Below are positions 26,391 through 34,595 of a stretch of DNA of 59,978 bases, one piece after another. This stretch comes from a virus, in the IMG/VR virus record IMGVR_UViG_3300034101_003213, positions 1-59,978 of that record. One strand, 5' to 3'. A program made the translations under genes and the position numbers. A model generated the notes under the pieces. It did not search any database, was not told where the DNA came from, and saw only the letters and a program-made list of their open reading frames with translations. How positions within the stretch are numbered: the stretch's first letter is position 1; every line of letters starts with the position of its first letter.

Positions 26391-27671
26391 TTATGATATT
26401 GTTGATACGTTTATAACAAATTCATCAGATGCTATTAGTGGCTTAAATACAACTTGTGCATTGATTGTAGAACTAAAATCGGTGTTGTTGCTCTCATCAC
26501 AGAAAATTTGAGTATAAGTTGTATCCAAATATTGACTTAAATTATTCATATAAGTAGAAATTTGCGAAGATATTGCAGCTCTTGTATTTCTATCGTTTGT
26601 TTTGAATACATATAAAAGCAAAATATTTCTTACAGCAGTTTCGATGTCTTGCTTTATTTTAGAAGGACCGACTCTATCATTTGCAGAATATGTGTTTCCA
26701 ACAGCTGCAGTAGCCCCTACAAGATCTAAACCTAAAAAGTCTAAACCATTGGATGTTGTGTAAAAATTAACTCTATTTTGTTTATATATTTCTTTTTTAG
26801 TTTTTTCTGTCCATAGAATTGGTGTGGTTACCGCTCCATTCAATACATATGAATTAGAATTTCCAGCAATACTAAAATACAAAGTATTACTATTTTTAGC
26901 ACGCACAAATGCTCCTGCTGCATCACTAACCATAGATGTTACAACTTTATACATACTGTTTTCTTTTAATGTGCTTGTCACAAGATCTCTTGTGTTTGTT
27001 CCCGACACATTAAATATTCTTTGATAATATGTTGACCCAGAAACAAATGATGGATTTGTAAACAAAGAATCAAAATTAATAGCTGTAAATCCTTCACCGC
27101 CATTTATAGATGCAAAAATTCCTATAACTTGTGGTGTGGACTCAATATAATTCAATTCTCTAACACTACCGTTTTGGCCAATCAAAACATCTATTGGGTT
27201 GTTTGTATTCAATTCATATGAAACTAAACCTGCTGTAGATCCGGAAATTACTAAAGTTCCACCGTATGCCAAATATGTTATTGCATACATAAAGTCCATA
27301 CCATTTGTCAACCCAACTATGTTATTTCCATTGTATGTAAAAAATCCAAATGTTCCACCAGCATTGGGGGTCAACAAACAATAAGTAGTTCCTGCCAAAT
27401 TGTTTAAATCATTTACTAGATCAAAGGGATTGTCGTATACGATATAAGGATCGTATGTATTACCTTTAGTTGGTGTGGCTAAAGATGTTCTAGAATATAT
27501 CAACCAACCAAATAAGCCACCCGGATTTGTGCTAGCAGAACCAGAAACCCCCGCAAAAGTTGGACTCCTAAACGTAGACCCCGCCAACATTGCCGCATAC
27601 AGAGGGGCTACCGCTCTTTCTCTATTATAGTAGTTTGGTGAAATGAATGAATTTAATGATGGATTTGCCAT
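26391..27671 (-). CDS. 18: gp18-like tail sheath protein
   Basis: 426 aa, much shorter than T4 gp18 (659 aa), lacking the protruding domains. The C-terminal third (TYSANDRVGPSKIKQDIETA, then RNILLLYVFKTNDRNTRA and ISTYMNNLSQYLDTTYT) is the conserved sheath core. Order gp17-gp18-gp19 also supports this. It contracts to drive the tube through the envelope. A GAAGGCGG site and an exact TATAAATA lie upstream. Confidence 0.9.
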   Translation of the reverse strand: MANPSLNSFISPNYYNRERAVAPLYAAMLAGSTFRSPTFAGVSGSASTNPGGLFGWLIYSRTSLATPTKGNTYDPYIVYDNPFDLVNDLNNLAGTTYCLLTPNAGGTFGFFTYNGNNIVGLTNGMDFMYAITYLAYGGTLVISGSTAGLVSYELNTNNPIDVLIGQNGSVRELNYIESTPQVIGIFASINGGEGFTAINFDSLFTNPSFVSGSTYYQRIFNVSGTNTRDLVTSTLKENSMYKVVTSMVSDAAGAFVRAKNSNTLYFSIAGNSNSYVLNGAVTTPILWTEKTKKEIYKQNRVNFYTTSNGLDFLGLDLVGATAAVGNTYSANDRVGPSKIKQDIETAVRNILLLYVFKTNDRNTRAAISSQISTYMNNLSQYLDTTYTQIFCDESNNTDFSSTINAQVVFKPLIASDEFVINVSTIS

Positions 27672-27687
27672 TTTTCCGCCTTCAAAT

Positions 27688-27695
27688 TATTTATA
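27688..27695 (-). promoter_or_regulatory. Late promoter TATAAATA (gp18)
   Basis: Exact late motif on the minus strand, 16 nt before the sheath ATG. This is one of the few late sites that leaves room for a Shine-Dalgarno (GAAGGCGG). Confidence 0.75.
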
Positions 27696-27700
27696 ATTTT

Positions 27701-29347
27701 TTATGCAGGATACCAAACAACCCCGTTTGAGGTAAATTGGTCATCATCATTATCATTAGAATTTAACATGAATAAATTTGCGTCTTCTTCTGGGTTTTTG
27801 GCCTCTTCGTAGTTCAGACTGGCAGTTTCTATTAGATCTGAATAATATTCTTGCCTACACAACCAAGCAAAGAATACTAAAGTCATAACTAAATCATCGT
27901 TATGACCATCTTCTGCTTTAAATGTATTTGATTTGGAGACAAACGCCATCAACTCATGTATAATTCTATCATCATTAATTAAAATTTTATCGTGTTCGAC
28001 TAAATTTTTTAATATTGCACATCCTAATTTTTTTGTTTGGGTTGTGGTTCTGATACCCATTTCACTTTTTCCATTAGCAAAACCCTGAGAAAGTATTTGA
28101 CCTTTTCTCCCCATTATTTTTGTCATTAAAAGGTTTTCATAGTTTAAATCGTTATAAAGTATATTCGAAATTTGTCCACCAATGTCATTAGTTTCTACTA
28201 AAACATATGCATTGTTATAAAGTTCCCCAACTTTTTTAATTATATTTGGGAAGGCAAATGGGCTTATTGTATTGTTTCTAAAGGTAGCAACAATTTTATA
28301 TGGCGTTTCATTACCACTTATTACCGTGAATGCAGAATAATCAGACCCCTGTCCTCTAGCAACATCTGCCATTAAAAAATAAATTTTATCTTTATTTGGA
28401 TTTTCATAAATTCTCAATCCTTCAGAATCTTCTGATAAAAATTCCTCAGATGCAAGAACATTTAATTTTGTACTTGATATGAGTGTATTTGCAGAACCAA
28501 GAAAATTACATCCATATTCTTGTTCAAATTGTTCTGCACTTGTATTTGCTATTTGTTCTTGAGCCCATTTTTCATCCCGTAACTCTGGTCTACCCGGGCT
28601 AATTGGCGTTTCTTTCCAACCAACTTCAACCGGCACAAATTTGTTTTTTAATTTATGATCTTTTGACCTATTTGCATCAACCCAAAGTTTATGAAAGTGA
28701 TTAAGGCCGTTTGGTGTAGATACAATTATTAATTTTGTTGTTGTACCCGCAGAAATTGTTGGATATGTTGCTGTGTAAAATTCTTCTGCTACGTGACTAG
28801 GCAAGAATGCATATTCATCAAGTAGCAGCAGGTTATAGGAGCCACCACGAATGGCTGTAGACGATGTTGCATCGCACATGACCCTGGACCCGTTTTCTAG
28901 TTTAAAACTCGTCTTATTCCATTCTACGACCCCCTGTTGAAGAAAATGAGGTAGGTTCTCATAGGCTAGTTGCAATTTAGAAAAAAGTTCTTCTTTGGCC
29001 GTCTTTAATCTGTTTGCCAAAATAGCAACGTTAACACTTTGGTTAAATGTCACATAATGACAAATGTAACTAGTAACGCAGGTTGATTTACCACATTGTC
29101 TGGGCCATTTTGAAATTACAAAACGGTTTTTGTGAATTTCATTTATAAACTTTTTTTGATAATCATACAATTTAAAAGGTACAACACCCTTATCCAATGT
29201 TTTTACTTTTATGTATTTTTCACAAAAATAAACAGGGTCATTGGCGCATTTGACATATTCTTCTAACTCTTCTTTGGTATATTGAAGTTCTACACCGGGA
29301 AGTTTTAAATTAGGATTGTTTCGATATCCTTGTTGATTGTTGTTCAT
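27701..29347 (-). CDS. 17: gp17-like terminase large subunit
   Basis: 548 aa (T4 610 aa). Walker A WPRQCGKST is at residues 81-89 and Walker B LLLLDEYA at about 173-180. The nuclease acidic residues are in DVARGQGSDYSAF, VETNDIGGQ and GHNDDLVMTL. It packages DNA by ATP hydrolysis and cuts concatemers. The start lies 38 nt inside gp16, the same overlap style as in T4. Confidence 0.97.
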   Translation of the reverse strand: MNNNQQGYRNNPNLKLPGVELQYTKEELEEYVKCANDPVYFCEKYIKVKTLDKGVVPFKLYDYQKKFINEIHKNRFVISKWPRQCGKSTCVTSYICHYVTFNQSVNVAILANRLKTAKEELFSKLQLAYENLPHFLQQGVVEWNKTSFKLENGSRVMCDATSSTAIRGGSYNLLLLDEYAFLPSHVAEEFYTATYPTISAGTTTKLIIVSTPNGLNHFHKLWVDANRSKDHKLKNKFVPVEVGWKETPISPGRPELRDEKWAQEQIANTSAEQFEQEYGCNFLGSANTLISSTKLNVLASEEFLSEDSEGLRIYENPNKDKIYFLMADVARGQGSDYSAFTVISGNETPYKIVATFRNNTISPFAFPNIIKKVGELYNNAYVLVETNDIGGQISNILYNDLNYENLLMTKIMGRKGQILSQGFANGKSEMGIRTTTQTKKLGCAILKNLVEHDKILINDDRIIHELMAFVSKSNTFKAEDGHNDDLVMTLVFFAWLCRQEYYSDLIETASLNYEEAKNPEEDANLFMLNSNDNDDDQFTSNGVVWYPA

Positions 29348-29771
29348 TATTCACTACCTCCACATCCACAACACCCTTTTCAGTGCTTCTTTCTTTATTT
29401 AATAAATTTTGTAGATCTTTAGTTGATCCAACAAACACAGAATTATTTGTTTGTTTGACTTCAATTTTAGAATTTGTTGTATCTTTTGCTTTTTTATGAA
29501 CATCCAATACATTGTTATTCAGATCGGCCATTGTTTTTAACAATATAGCGACCACCTCAAAAGCACGTGGGCTATCAGATTCTGTTGCTACCTTTAAAGC
29601 ACTCTCTAAAGCCAAATTGCCTGTTCCTAATAAATTTTTAAAATTGCCTTGTACTAATTCATAATCTTTTTGAAAATTTTGAGAATCAAAAGTTCCACCC
29701 GAAATAGGTTTACTACTTTGGATTTCGTTTGGTACATTAAAAAAGGATGATAAATTTTTATTGATATTCAT
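29310..29771 (-). CDS. 16: gp16-like terminase small subunit
   Basis: 153 aa (T4 164 aa). The central coiled helix with SDSPRAFEVVAILLKTMADLNN matches T4 NADSPRHMEVFATLMGQM, followed by VLDVHKKAKD. NNSVFVGSTKDLQNLL matches the T4 NATVFMGSPTELMDE block. It recognises DNA and stimulates gp17 ATPase. It overlaps gp15 by 4 nt and gp17 by 38 nt. Confidence 0.9.
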   Translation of the reverse strand: MNINKNLSSFFNVPNEIQSSKPISGGTFDSQNFQKDYELVQGNFKNLLGTGNLALESALKVATESDSPRAFEVVAILLKTMADLNNNVLDVHKKAKDTTNSKIEVKQTNNSVFVGSTKDLQNLLNKERSTEKGVVDVEVVNNEQQSTRISKQS

Positions 29772-30433
29772 GTCTCTTCAATATCTACGTCACCAACTCC
29801 AGTAATTCTGGTAACACTTCTTACTGGACCATAAATGTATGATTTTGCTAAAAAACTAAAAGAAGAAATGTTTATTCTTCTTGTGGTCAAATCACCATCA
29901 TATTTTTCAGTAATATTGTTATCCAACATCACAATTGGAATTCTTATACTTTGTTGAGCCGCATTTAAATCCATTTCAATTATGTGATCTGGATTAAAAT
30001 ATGGAATAATTTGCTCGGCAATCTGCAGAGTATCATCAATGTGTCTTGTATATATAAACAAAGAAAAAGAAATGTTTACAGGAACTTGTTCAAAAATTTG
30101 ATTTGCTGTTCCTGAACATTCATCTTGAACTAATGTTGATGAAGACAGCGGTAACGTTTTGTTTCTTCGTCTTGATGCATCTGGTTTTATGGTTGTCATT
30201 ATATAACTCAATTTAGGCAATTGAGTTTCGATTCTGGTACCGTTTGCAATAGAAGATGGTTCCAATAATCTTCTAATAAATTTTTCTTGGGGTGCATAGG
30301 TTATGGGCACTCTTATTTTTACAGGTTGATTTATATTATCTGGATTTGCATGTTCAACATATATTGAATTAAAAAGTGTACCAAATCCAACTACCAGTTT
30401 TCTGAGACTTTCATTATAAAAATAATTAAACAT
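29768..30433 (-). CDS. 15: gp15-like tail sheath stabiliser/completion protein
   Basis: 221 aa. The start MFNYFYNESLRKLVVGFGTL matches T4 gp15 MFGYFYNSSFRRYATLMGDL. KIRVPITYAPQEKF, FSLFIYTRHIDDTLQIAEQI and LTTRRINISSFSF are further conserved blocks. The hexamer caps the tail tube and sheath and joins the neck. It lies directly after gp13, whereas T4 has gp14 between them. Confidence 0.93.
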   Translation of the reverse strand: MFNYFYNESLRKLVVGFGTLFNSIYVEHANPDNINQPVKIRVPITYAPQEKFIRRLLEPSSIANGTRIETQLPKLSYIMTTIKPDASRRRNKTLPLSSSTLVQDECSGTANQIFEQVPVNISFSLFIYTRHIDDTLQIAEQIIPYFNPDHIIEMDLNAAQQSIRIPIVMLDNNITEKYDGDLTTRRINISSFSFLAKSYIYGPVRSVTRITGVGDVDIEET

Positions 30434-30435
30434 TT

Positions 30436-31263
30436 TTATCCTATAAGAGGATCTGGTGGCAATTCTTGCGTTTTAACCAGACTTTGTTCTATTTGATTCA
30501 ATTCATTTACCGCATCCGCCATTATTGCACCAGCGTTCAATTGGGCACCACCTGGTAGCGGTACACCAGCGAATTTCATTAAATTTTGAGCCCATTGTTT
30601 TTTAAGTAGCGCTGTATAATACTTTTTAAAGATACGATCATTCCAAACTCTTGAATATTGGCTTGGGTCTATTTGAACATACGCTTCAACTAACATGTAT
30701 TGGCCGGGGATCATTTTTGAACTTTCTAGTTCTAAAAATAATCTTTGTGTTGTTCTGGAGAAAGTATATGAACAAGGATAGTTAAAAACATCATTTACCA
30801 ATTTGAGATAACTCATAGACTCCATATATTGGGCCATAGGTCCAGTTGAGAGTCCACCTTGATTAAAGTACAATCCAAAGAAATCAAACAAAGTTAATTG
30901 ATATCTAAGATCAAACATATAGTCACCAGAAATATCTGATGGTCTGTAAACTTTGGTAATTGTTCTGATATCAGATGCAACAGGCCACATGCCTGTATTT
31001 CCATTTGCAAAGGTAAATCCTTTTGCGCCAACCGCATCACCAAATGTCGAGGTATCAAAATAACCACGTGCTTTATCAGTTTCAGTTACTGGATACAAAA
31101 ACCAAGCTCTTTGATTAAAATCAAAGTGTCTTTCATACATATATTCCAATGCTTCATTTAATCTATCTTCTGCTTGCTCCGGATCAATGTTTACTTGAAT
31201 TACGGGGGCACCCAATGATCTAAAGCAATAGTCTATGAATTCCTGTTTAGTGGTCGGCTGCAT
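30436..31263 (-). CDS. 13: gp13-like neck (head completion) protein
   Basis: 275 aa from the ATG at 31263; a longer frame begins at 31278, but GATAAATA-N5-ATG marks 31263. CFRSLGAPVIQVNIDPEQAEDRLNEAL matches T4 [25 protein letters not shown] in order (long block abbreviated here). MLVEAYVQIDPSQYSRVWN and MKFAGVPLPGGAQLNAGAI are also gp13-like. It seals the portal after packaging and docks the tail. Confidence 0.9.
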   Translation of the reverse strand: MQPTTKQEFIDYCFRSLGAPVIQVNIDPEQAEDRLNEALEYMYERHFDFNQRAWFLYPVTETDKARGYFDTSTFGDAVGAKGFTFANGNTGMWPVASDIRTITKVYRPSDISGDYMFDLRYQLTLFDFFGLYFNQGGLSTGPMAQYMESMSYLKLVNDVFNYPCSYTFSRTTQRLFLELESSKMIPGQYMLVEAYVQIDPSQYSRVWNDRIFKKYYTALLKKQWAQNLMKFAGVPLPGGAQLNAGAIMADAVNELNQIEQSLVKTQELPPDPLIG

Positions 31264-31268
31264 AAAAA

Positions 31269-31276
31269 TATTTATC
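31269..31276 (-). promoter_or_regulatory. Late promoter GATAAATA (gp13)
   Basis: Minus-strand late motif 5 nt before the ATG at 31263, in the same GATAAATATTTTTATG context as the sites at 38659 and 58330. Confidence 0.75.
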
Positions 31277-31715
31277 AATTTTTTATTATATTGTTTACTC
31301 GTTCAAATATTTCTTCTTTTTCTTTATCAACCGAGACTGTAAGTGTTATCAATTTTAAATTATCAAAATTCATACTTTCAATTTGTTTTTTTCTTTCATT
31401 TTCTTCTAATGGAGAATTAGGATCATAGTTTGTAAATCCTGGCATTTTTAAAGGGCAATTAAGTTGTGGATAATCTAGCTTTGAGTAAATTCCATCTTCT
31501 CTTTCAAGCCAAGTGTGTGGGTGATCTCCACAATTGCATGCTTTACAATAAAAATGGTTTGATTTATCGCTTTTTGTTAGATATTTGCAAGGCGATATAT
31601 CATTTAAACCATAACAAGAAACATGTCTTAATTTTTTAGTTTCAACATCAATTTTATTGTTTTTTAATCCTCTAGATGCAATAGCCATCGCAAAGGACAT
31701 TATTTTGCTGAACAT
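31275..31715 (-). CDS. Cys/His-rich hypothetical protein
   Basis: 146 aa, not recognised. Clusters CYGLNDISPCKYL, CKACNCGDHPHTW and NCPLKMPGF give at least seven Cys plus His, suggesting one or two zinc sites. A short basic N-terminus precedes them. The layout resembles the Cys-rich protein at 46369-47028 (CxxC plus CxGGCGC plus SCPKKK-F). It sits between gp13 and the wedge genes where a structural or assembly role is possible. Confidence 0.6.
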   Translation of the reverse strand: MFSKIMSFAMAIASRGLKNNKIDVETKKLRHVSCYGLNDISPCKYLTKSDKSNHFYCKACNCGDHPHTWLEREDGIYSKLDYPQLNCPLKMPGFTNYDPNSPLEENERKKQIESMNFDNLKLITLTVSVDKEKEEIFERVNNIIKN

Positions 31716-31717
31716 TT

Positions 31718-32338
31718 TTATACACTCTCATAAATAATTTTCATCCCGGCTGGATAAACAGATTTATTTAAAAAATCCTTATATTGATCAGGAACATTTG
31801 CTCTTACAATTATAAAACCTGGGCTACCTGTTACAACTTCACATAAATCGTAAGGCAGACCAAGTAAAGTAATTAAAAGATATTGTATTGCGTCTGGTGT
31901 TCCCTTTTTTCTAAAATAGTTTTCTTCAACTTTTAAGGAAAATACTTTTAAATTTGGTAACAATGGTTTTAAATTATCAGAAGAAAAATCTTGTTCTGGA
32001 AAATATAAGTCTGCCAAACCTAAAAGCATTTTATCCGAAAGTTTGTGTGGAACATGAATAGTTTCCCAAGGAACTGCAGCACCATAACCTCTTTCAACAT
32101 CAAATAGCCATCGCTGATAACTTTTTATAATTTGAACAATTAAAACACTATTTGGATCATCATTTGATTTTTTAATAATCCATTTTGGAAACAATGAATT
32201 TGTTGTTAGTTTGTCTCCAAACCATCTTGATCCTTGAACATTAAAAAATTCAGATCCTAAAATAGATTTAACTTTAGAGATCATCAACTCTATTTTTTTA
32301 TTTAATTTAACAGGTATTTTATTAAATAGTAAAATCAT
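31718..32338 (-). CDS. Baseplate wedge protein, P2 gpI/gp7-like
   Basis: 206 aa. The segment NYFRKKGTPDAIQYLLITLLGL is like the RRKGT-x-xx-I-x-x-LL-x-LLG helix of the P2 gpI/tail protein I family, which is the reduced counterpart of T4 gp7. It directly follows the gp6-like gene with a 4-nt overlap, which matches the J-I order of simple baseplates. Full-length gp7 of T4 is far longer, so this phage has a simpler wedge. Confidence 0.6.
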   Translation of the reverse strand: MILLFNKIPVKLNKKIELMISKVKSILGSEFFNVQGSRWFGDKLTTNSLFPKWIIKKSNDDPNSVLIVQIIKSYQRWLFDVERGYGAAVPWETIHVPHKLSDKMLLGLADLYFPEQDFSSDNLKPLLPNLKVFSLKVEENYFRKKGTPDAIQYLLITLLGLPYDLCEVVTGSPGFIIVRANVPDQYKDFLNKSVYPAGMKIIYESV

Positions 32339-33405
32339 TGTGAATATATTAAATTGATACCAGCAACTGCTTTTGTTCCGAGATAAATCATTAATTCATT
32401 TTTTCTATTTTCTGGCAAGTCTTGGACAAAAATTTTAATTCGACTTGGAACTGTATCATTTGCTACTGTAATTTTAGATATATCATCTGTTCCTGAAATT
32501 CCAGATTGTAAAATTGCATTTTCATAGTCTGCCAATGTTACACACCGATTTTCAGCAGAAATAGAGAATTGAACTTTAGATCTTGCTAATTCTACACTTA
32601 GTGAATCGTATCCACCAGTTGGTGTATTAAAAGTTTCAAATTTTAAATTTGAAGGAAGTTTTAAAGATGCATTGTTTCCGAGAACTCCATTACTTGTAAT
32701 TGCTCGGACATATACAGTTTGATCTGCAGCAATGTCTGCAGATTCTGGCAATTTAGCAGTTACTAAGTAACCATTTACTGTGTTCAAGACAGTAAAGTAA
32801 TTACCAATGTCTCTATTAAAATCGGTTTTGTCTACTCTCTCCCATACAGTTTCTTCTCCAATAACGTTGGTAGTGTATAGAGAAATTGTCGATGGATCAA
32901 CTGTTAGAGGAACTGTAAGAGATTGAGTATTAAAATCCCAGTCTGTATATTGAACTAGATTTAATCCAGAATATAAAGTTAATGATGTAGTTGTATTTGG
33001 GGATACTTCTTTTAAATTAAAAAAGTAAATTGTAGAATTATCTGGTGTTATTGCTTGTATTGGAGTATATGGTGCCAGTGTGCTTCCGGTAACTGTAACC
33101 GTATTGGTTACACTAGCAGATTTTTTAGCCTCTAGCAATACTGAACTATTTGAAGCCAATCCAAATATTGATTCTAATAAATTTGCAGTGCTTAAAAAGG
33201 ATTCATGATATCCAAATTGTGCATACACACCGTTATATGCTGCTCCTGTTGCAAGAATATTGCAAATCATGCTTATAGCGCTGCTGTCATTATCAAAATC
33301 TAAAGATTTTAAATTTGGTTCAGATCGTAAAAAGTTTTTTAGAGATCGTATGATGTCATTATAGTTAAGAGACACCACATTTAATTTTTTAAAGTCCAAA
33401 GTCAT
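32335..33405 (-). CDS. 6: gp6-like baseplate wedge (baseplate J family)
   Basis: 356 aa, shorter than T4 gp6 (660 aa). IIRSLKNFLRSEPNLKSLDF, the ILATGAAYNGVYAQFGYHES segment and FLSTANLLESIFGLASNSS match the N-terminal gp6/J pattern. ENRCVTLADYENAILQ matches the conserved RCVTxxDYE block. Gp6 forms the inner wedge ring with gp7 and gp53. Coupled by 4-nt overlaps on both sides to gp25 and the gpI-like gene. Confidence 0.88.
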   Translation of the reverse strand: MTLDFKKLNVVSLNYNDIIRSLKNFLRSEPNLKSLDFDNDSSAISMICNILATGAAYNGVYAQFGYHESFLSTANLLESIFGLASNSSVLLEAKKSASVTNTVTVTGSTLAPYTPIQAITPDNSTIYFFNLKEVSPNTTTSLTLYSGLNLVQYTDWDFNTQSLTVPLTVDPSTISLYTTNVIGEETVWERVDKTDFNRDIGNYFTVLNTVNGYLVTAKLPESADIAADQTVYVRAITSNGVLGNNASLKLPSNLKFETFNTPTGGYDSLSVELARSKVQFSISAENRCVTLADYENAILQSGISGTDDISKITVANDTVPSRIKIFVQDLPENRKNELMIYLGTKAVAGINLIYSQ

Positions 33406-33782
33406 ACTAGTTCTACCTCGATTTTACATGTTGTTGTTGTTTGTTGCATTTTGTTTCCAGCTGTAAATGTAACATTTAAAATTATTATATTATCATCATA
33501 ATATGCAATTTGTGTTCTAGCTTTGCTAATATCTTTTATGCCCGCTTTAATTGCAACAGATATGCTGTTTTCGATTGAAGCCTTAAATGATATAGGATCA
33601 AAAATAAATGAGTAATAGTCAACACCCAGATCCGGAGCAGATGGTATTTCGCCACGTTGTAAACGACAAATGTTTTCTATTTTTTGAACATAAGAATTGA
33701 TATCTGTAACAAAAGAAACGTCTTTTTTATTATTAGACGAATCTATTAGCAATCCTAGGATATTAAAATCTTTGTTATACAT
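33402..33782 (-). CDS. 25: gp25-like baseplate wedge protein
   Basis: 126 aa (T4 132 aa). DINSYVQKIENICRLQRGE, followed by PDLGVDYYSFIFDP, is the GPW/gp25 signature (LL-T-GER-P-FG-L). It initiates sheath assembly on the baseplate. An exact TATAAATA is 6 nt before its ATG, so it starts the gp25-6-7-like-13 transcription block. Confidence 0.92.
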   Translation of the reverse strand: MYNKDFNILGLLIDSSNNKKDVSFVTDINSYVQKIENICRLQRGEIPSAPDLGVDYYSFIFDPISFKASIENSISVAIKAGIKDISKARTQIAYYDDNIIILNVTFTAGNKMQQTTTTCKIEVELV

Positions 33783-33788
33783 TCTTAA

Positions 33789-33796
33789 TATTTATA
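33789..33796 (-). promoter_or_regulatory. Late promoter TATAAATA (gp25)
   Basis: Exact late motif on the minus strand, 6 nt before the ATG at 33782; no room for a Shine-Dalgarno. Confidence 0.78.
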
Positions 33797-33815
33797 AGAG
33801 TTTTGTCTTATTTTA

Positions 33816-34595
33816 TTATGCTTCGGCGTTTTTTCTAATATTACAGATTTCCAAAGTTGTTGTATGAGATCCGGAATTTAATATGTTATGTTTTACAGAT
33901 AAAACGTAATAATCTCTAGTTAACACAGATTGTCCTGGTTGGGATGTAGAAGGACCTGACATTGATGCCATGTTATCTACTTTAAGACGAACAATATCTC
34001 CTGGTGTTATAGATAAATCACCAGCAATAGAAATTGTAACACGCTCACCATATTGGACTGAATCTAAAAATTCTTGTCTTTGTGCTGGTACTTCTATTGG
34101 TGTTTTCCAAAATGTCGCAACATTCAATCTTAATTTTAAATAATCTGCAAATCTCTCTCCTATATCGGGACATGTGCAACTGAAAGAAGCCATAGGAGAA
34201 CCCCAAAGACATCCTAGCCATGCAGTTCCCAACATGACCTCACCATCTTTATCGCTATAAAATGGTGGAAATGTGCCACCTGTAATTTCATTACATTCGT
34301 CTGATGTTATTCCAGTAAGCAAGTCGTAAAATGGACTTATAGCCGCACAAAATCCTTCTACATTTGGTCCATACCAATAGTTACCACCACACACACCCAT
34401 TGCATCGGCTATAACTTTTATATTTGGAAATTTATCAAGACATTCTGTTATAGATATAGGAGGATTTGTAAAACCTCTTGTTATTTGTGCATTAGCACAT
34501 GTATAAGAATGCTTCGATGAAAGAGTGGTGTTTGCAATTTGAACTTCACTTGCACCAACAGTTACAATTTGATTTGGTTTATTATTTAATCGCAT
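33816..34595 (-). CDS. Baseplate hub-associated protein, C-terminal hub domain-like
   Basis: 259 aa. The C-terminal 110 residues (LRLNVATFWKTPIEVPAQRQ, then GDLSITPGDIVRLKVDN and RDYYVLSVKHNI) look like the last beta domain of contractile-tail hub proteins (gp27/gpD/gp44 family). The N-terminal half is Cys-rich. It starts 10 nt inside the 800-aa gene. Together they could be one hub polypeptide split into two, or two interacting subunits. Confidence 0.6.
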   Translation of the reverse strand: MRLNNKPNQIVTVGASEVQIANTTLSSKHSYTCANAQITRGFTNPPISITECLDKFPNIKVIADAMGVCGGNYWYGPNVEGFCAAISPFYDLLTGITSDECNEITGGTFPPFYSDKDGEVMLGTAWLGCLWGSPMASFSCTCPDIGERFADYLKLRLNVATFWKTPIEVPAQRQEFLDSVQYGERVTISIAGDLSITPGDIVRLKVDNMASMSGPSTSQPGQSVLTRDYYVLSVKHNILNSGSHTTTLEICNIRKNAEA

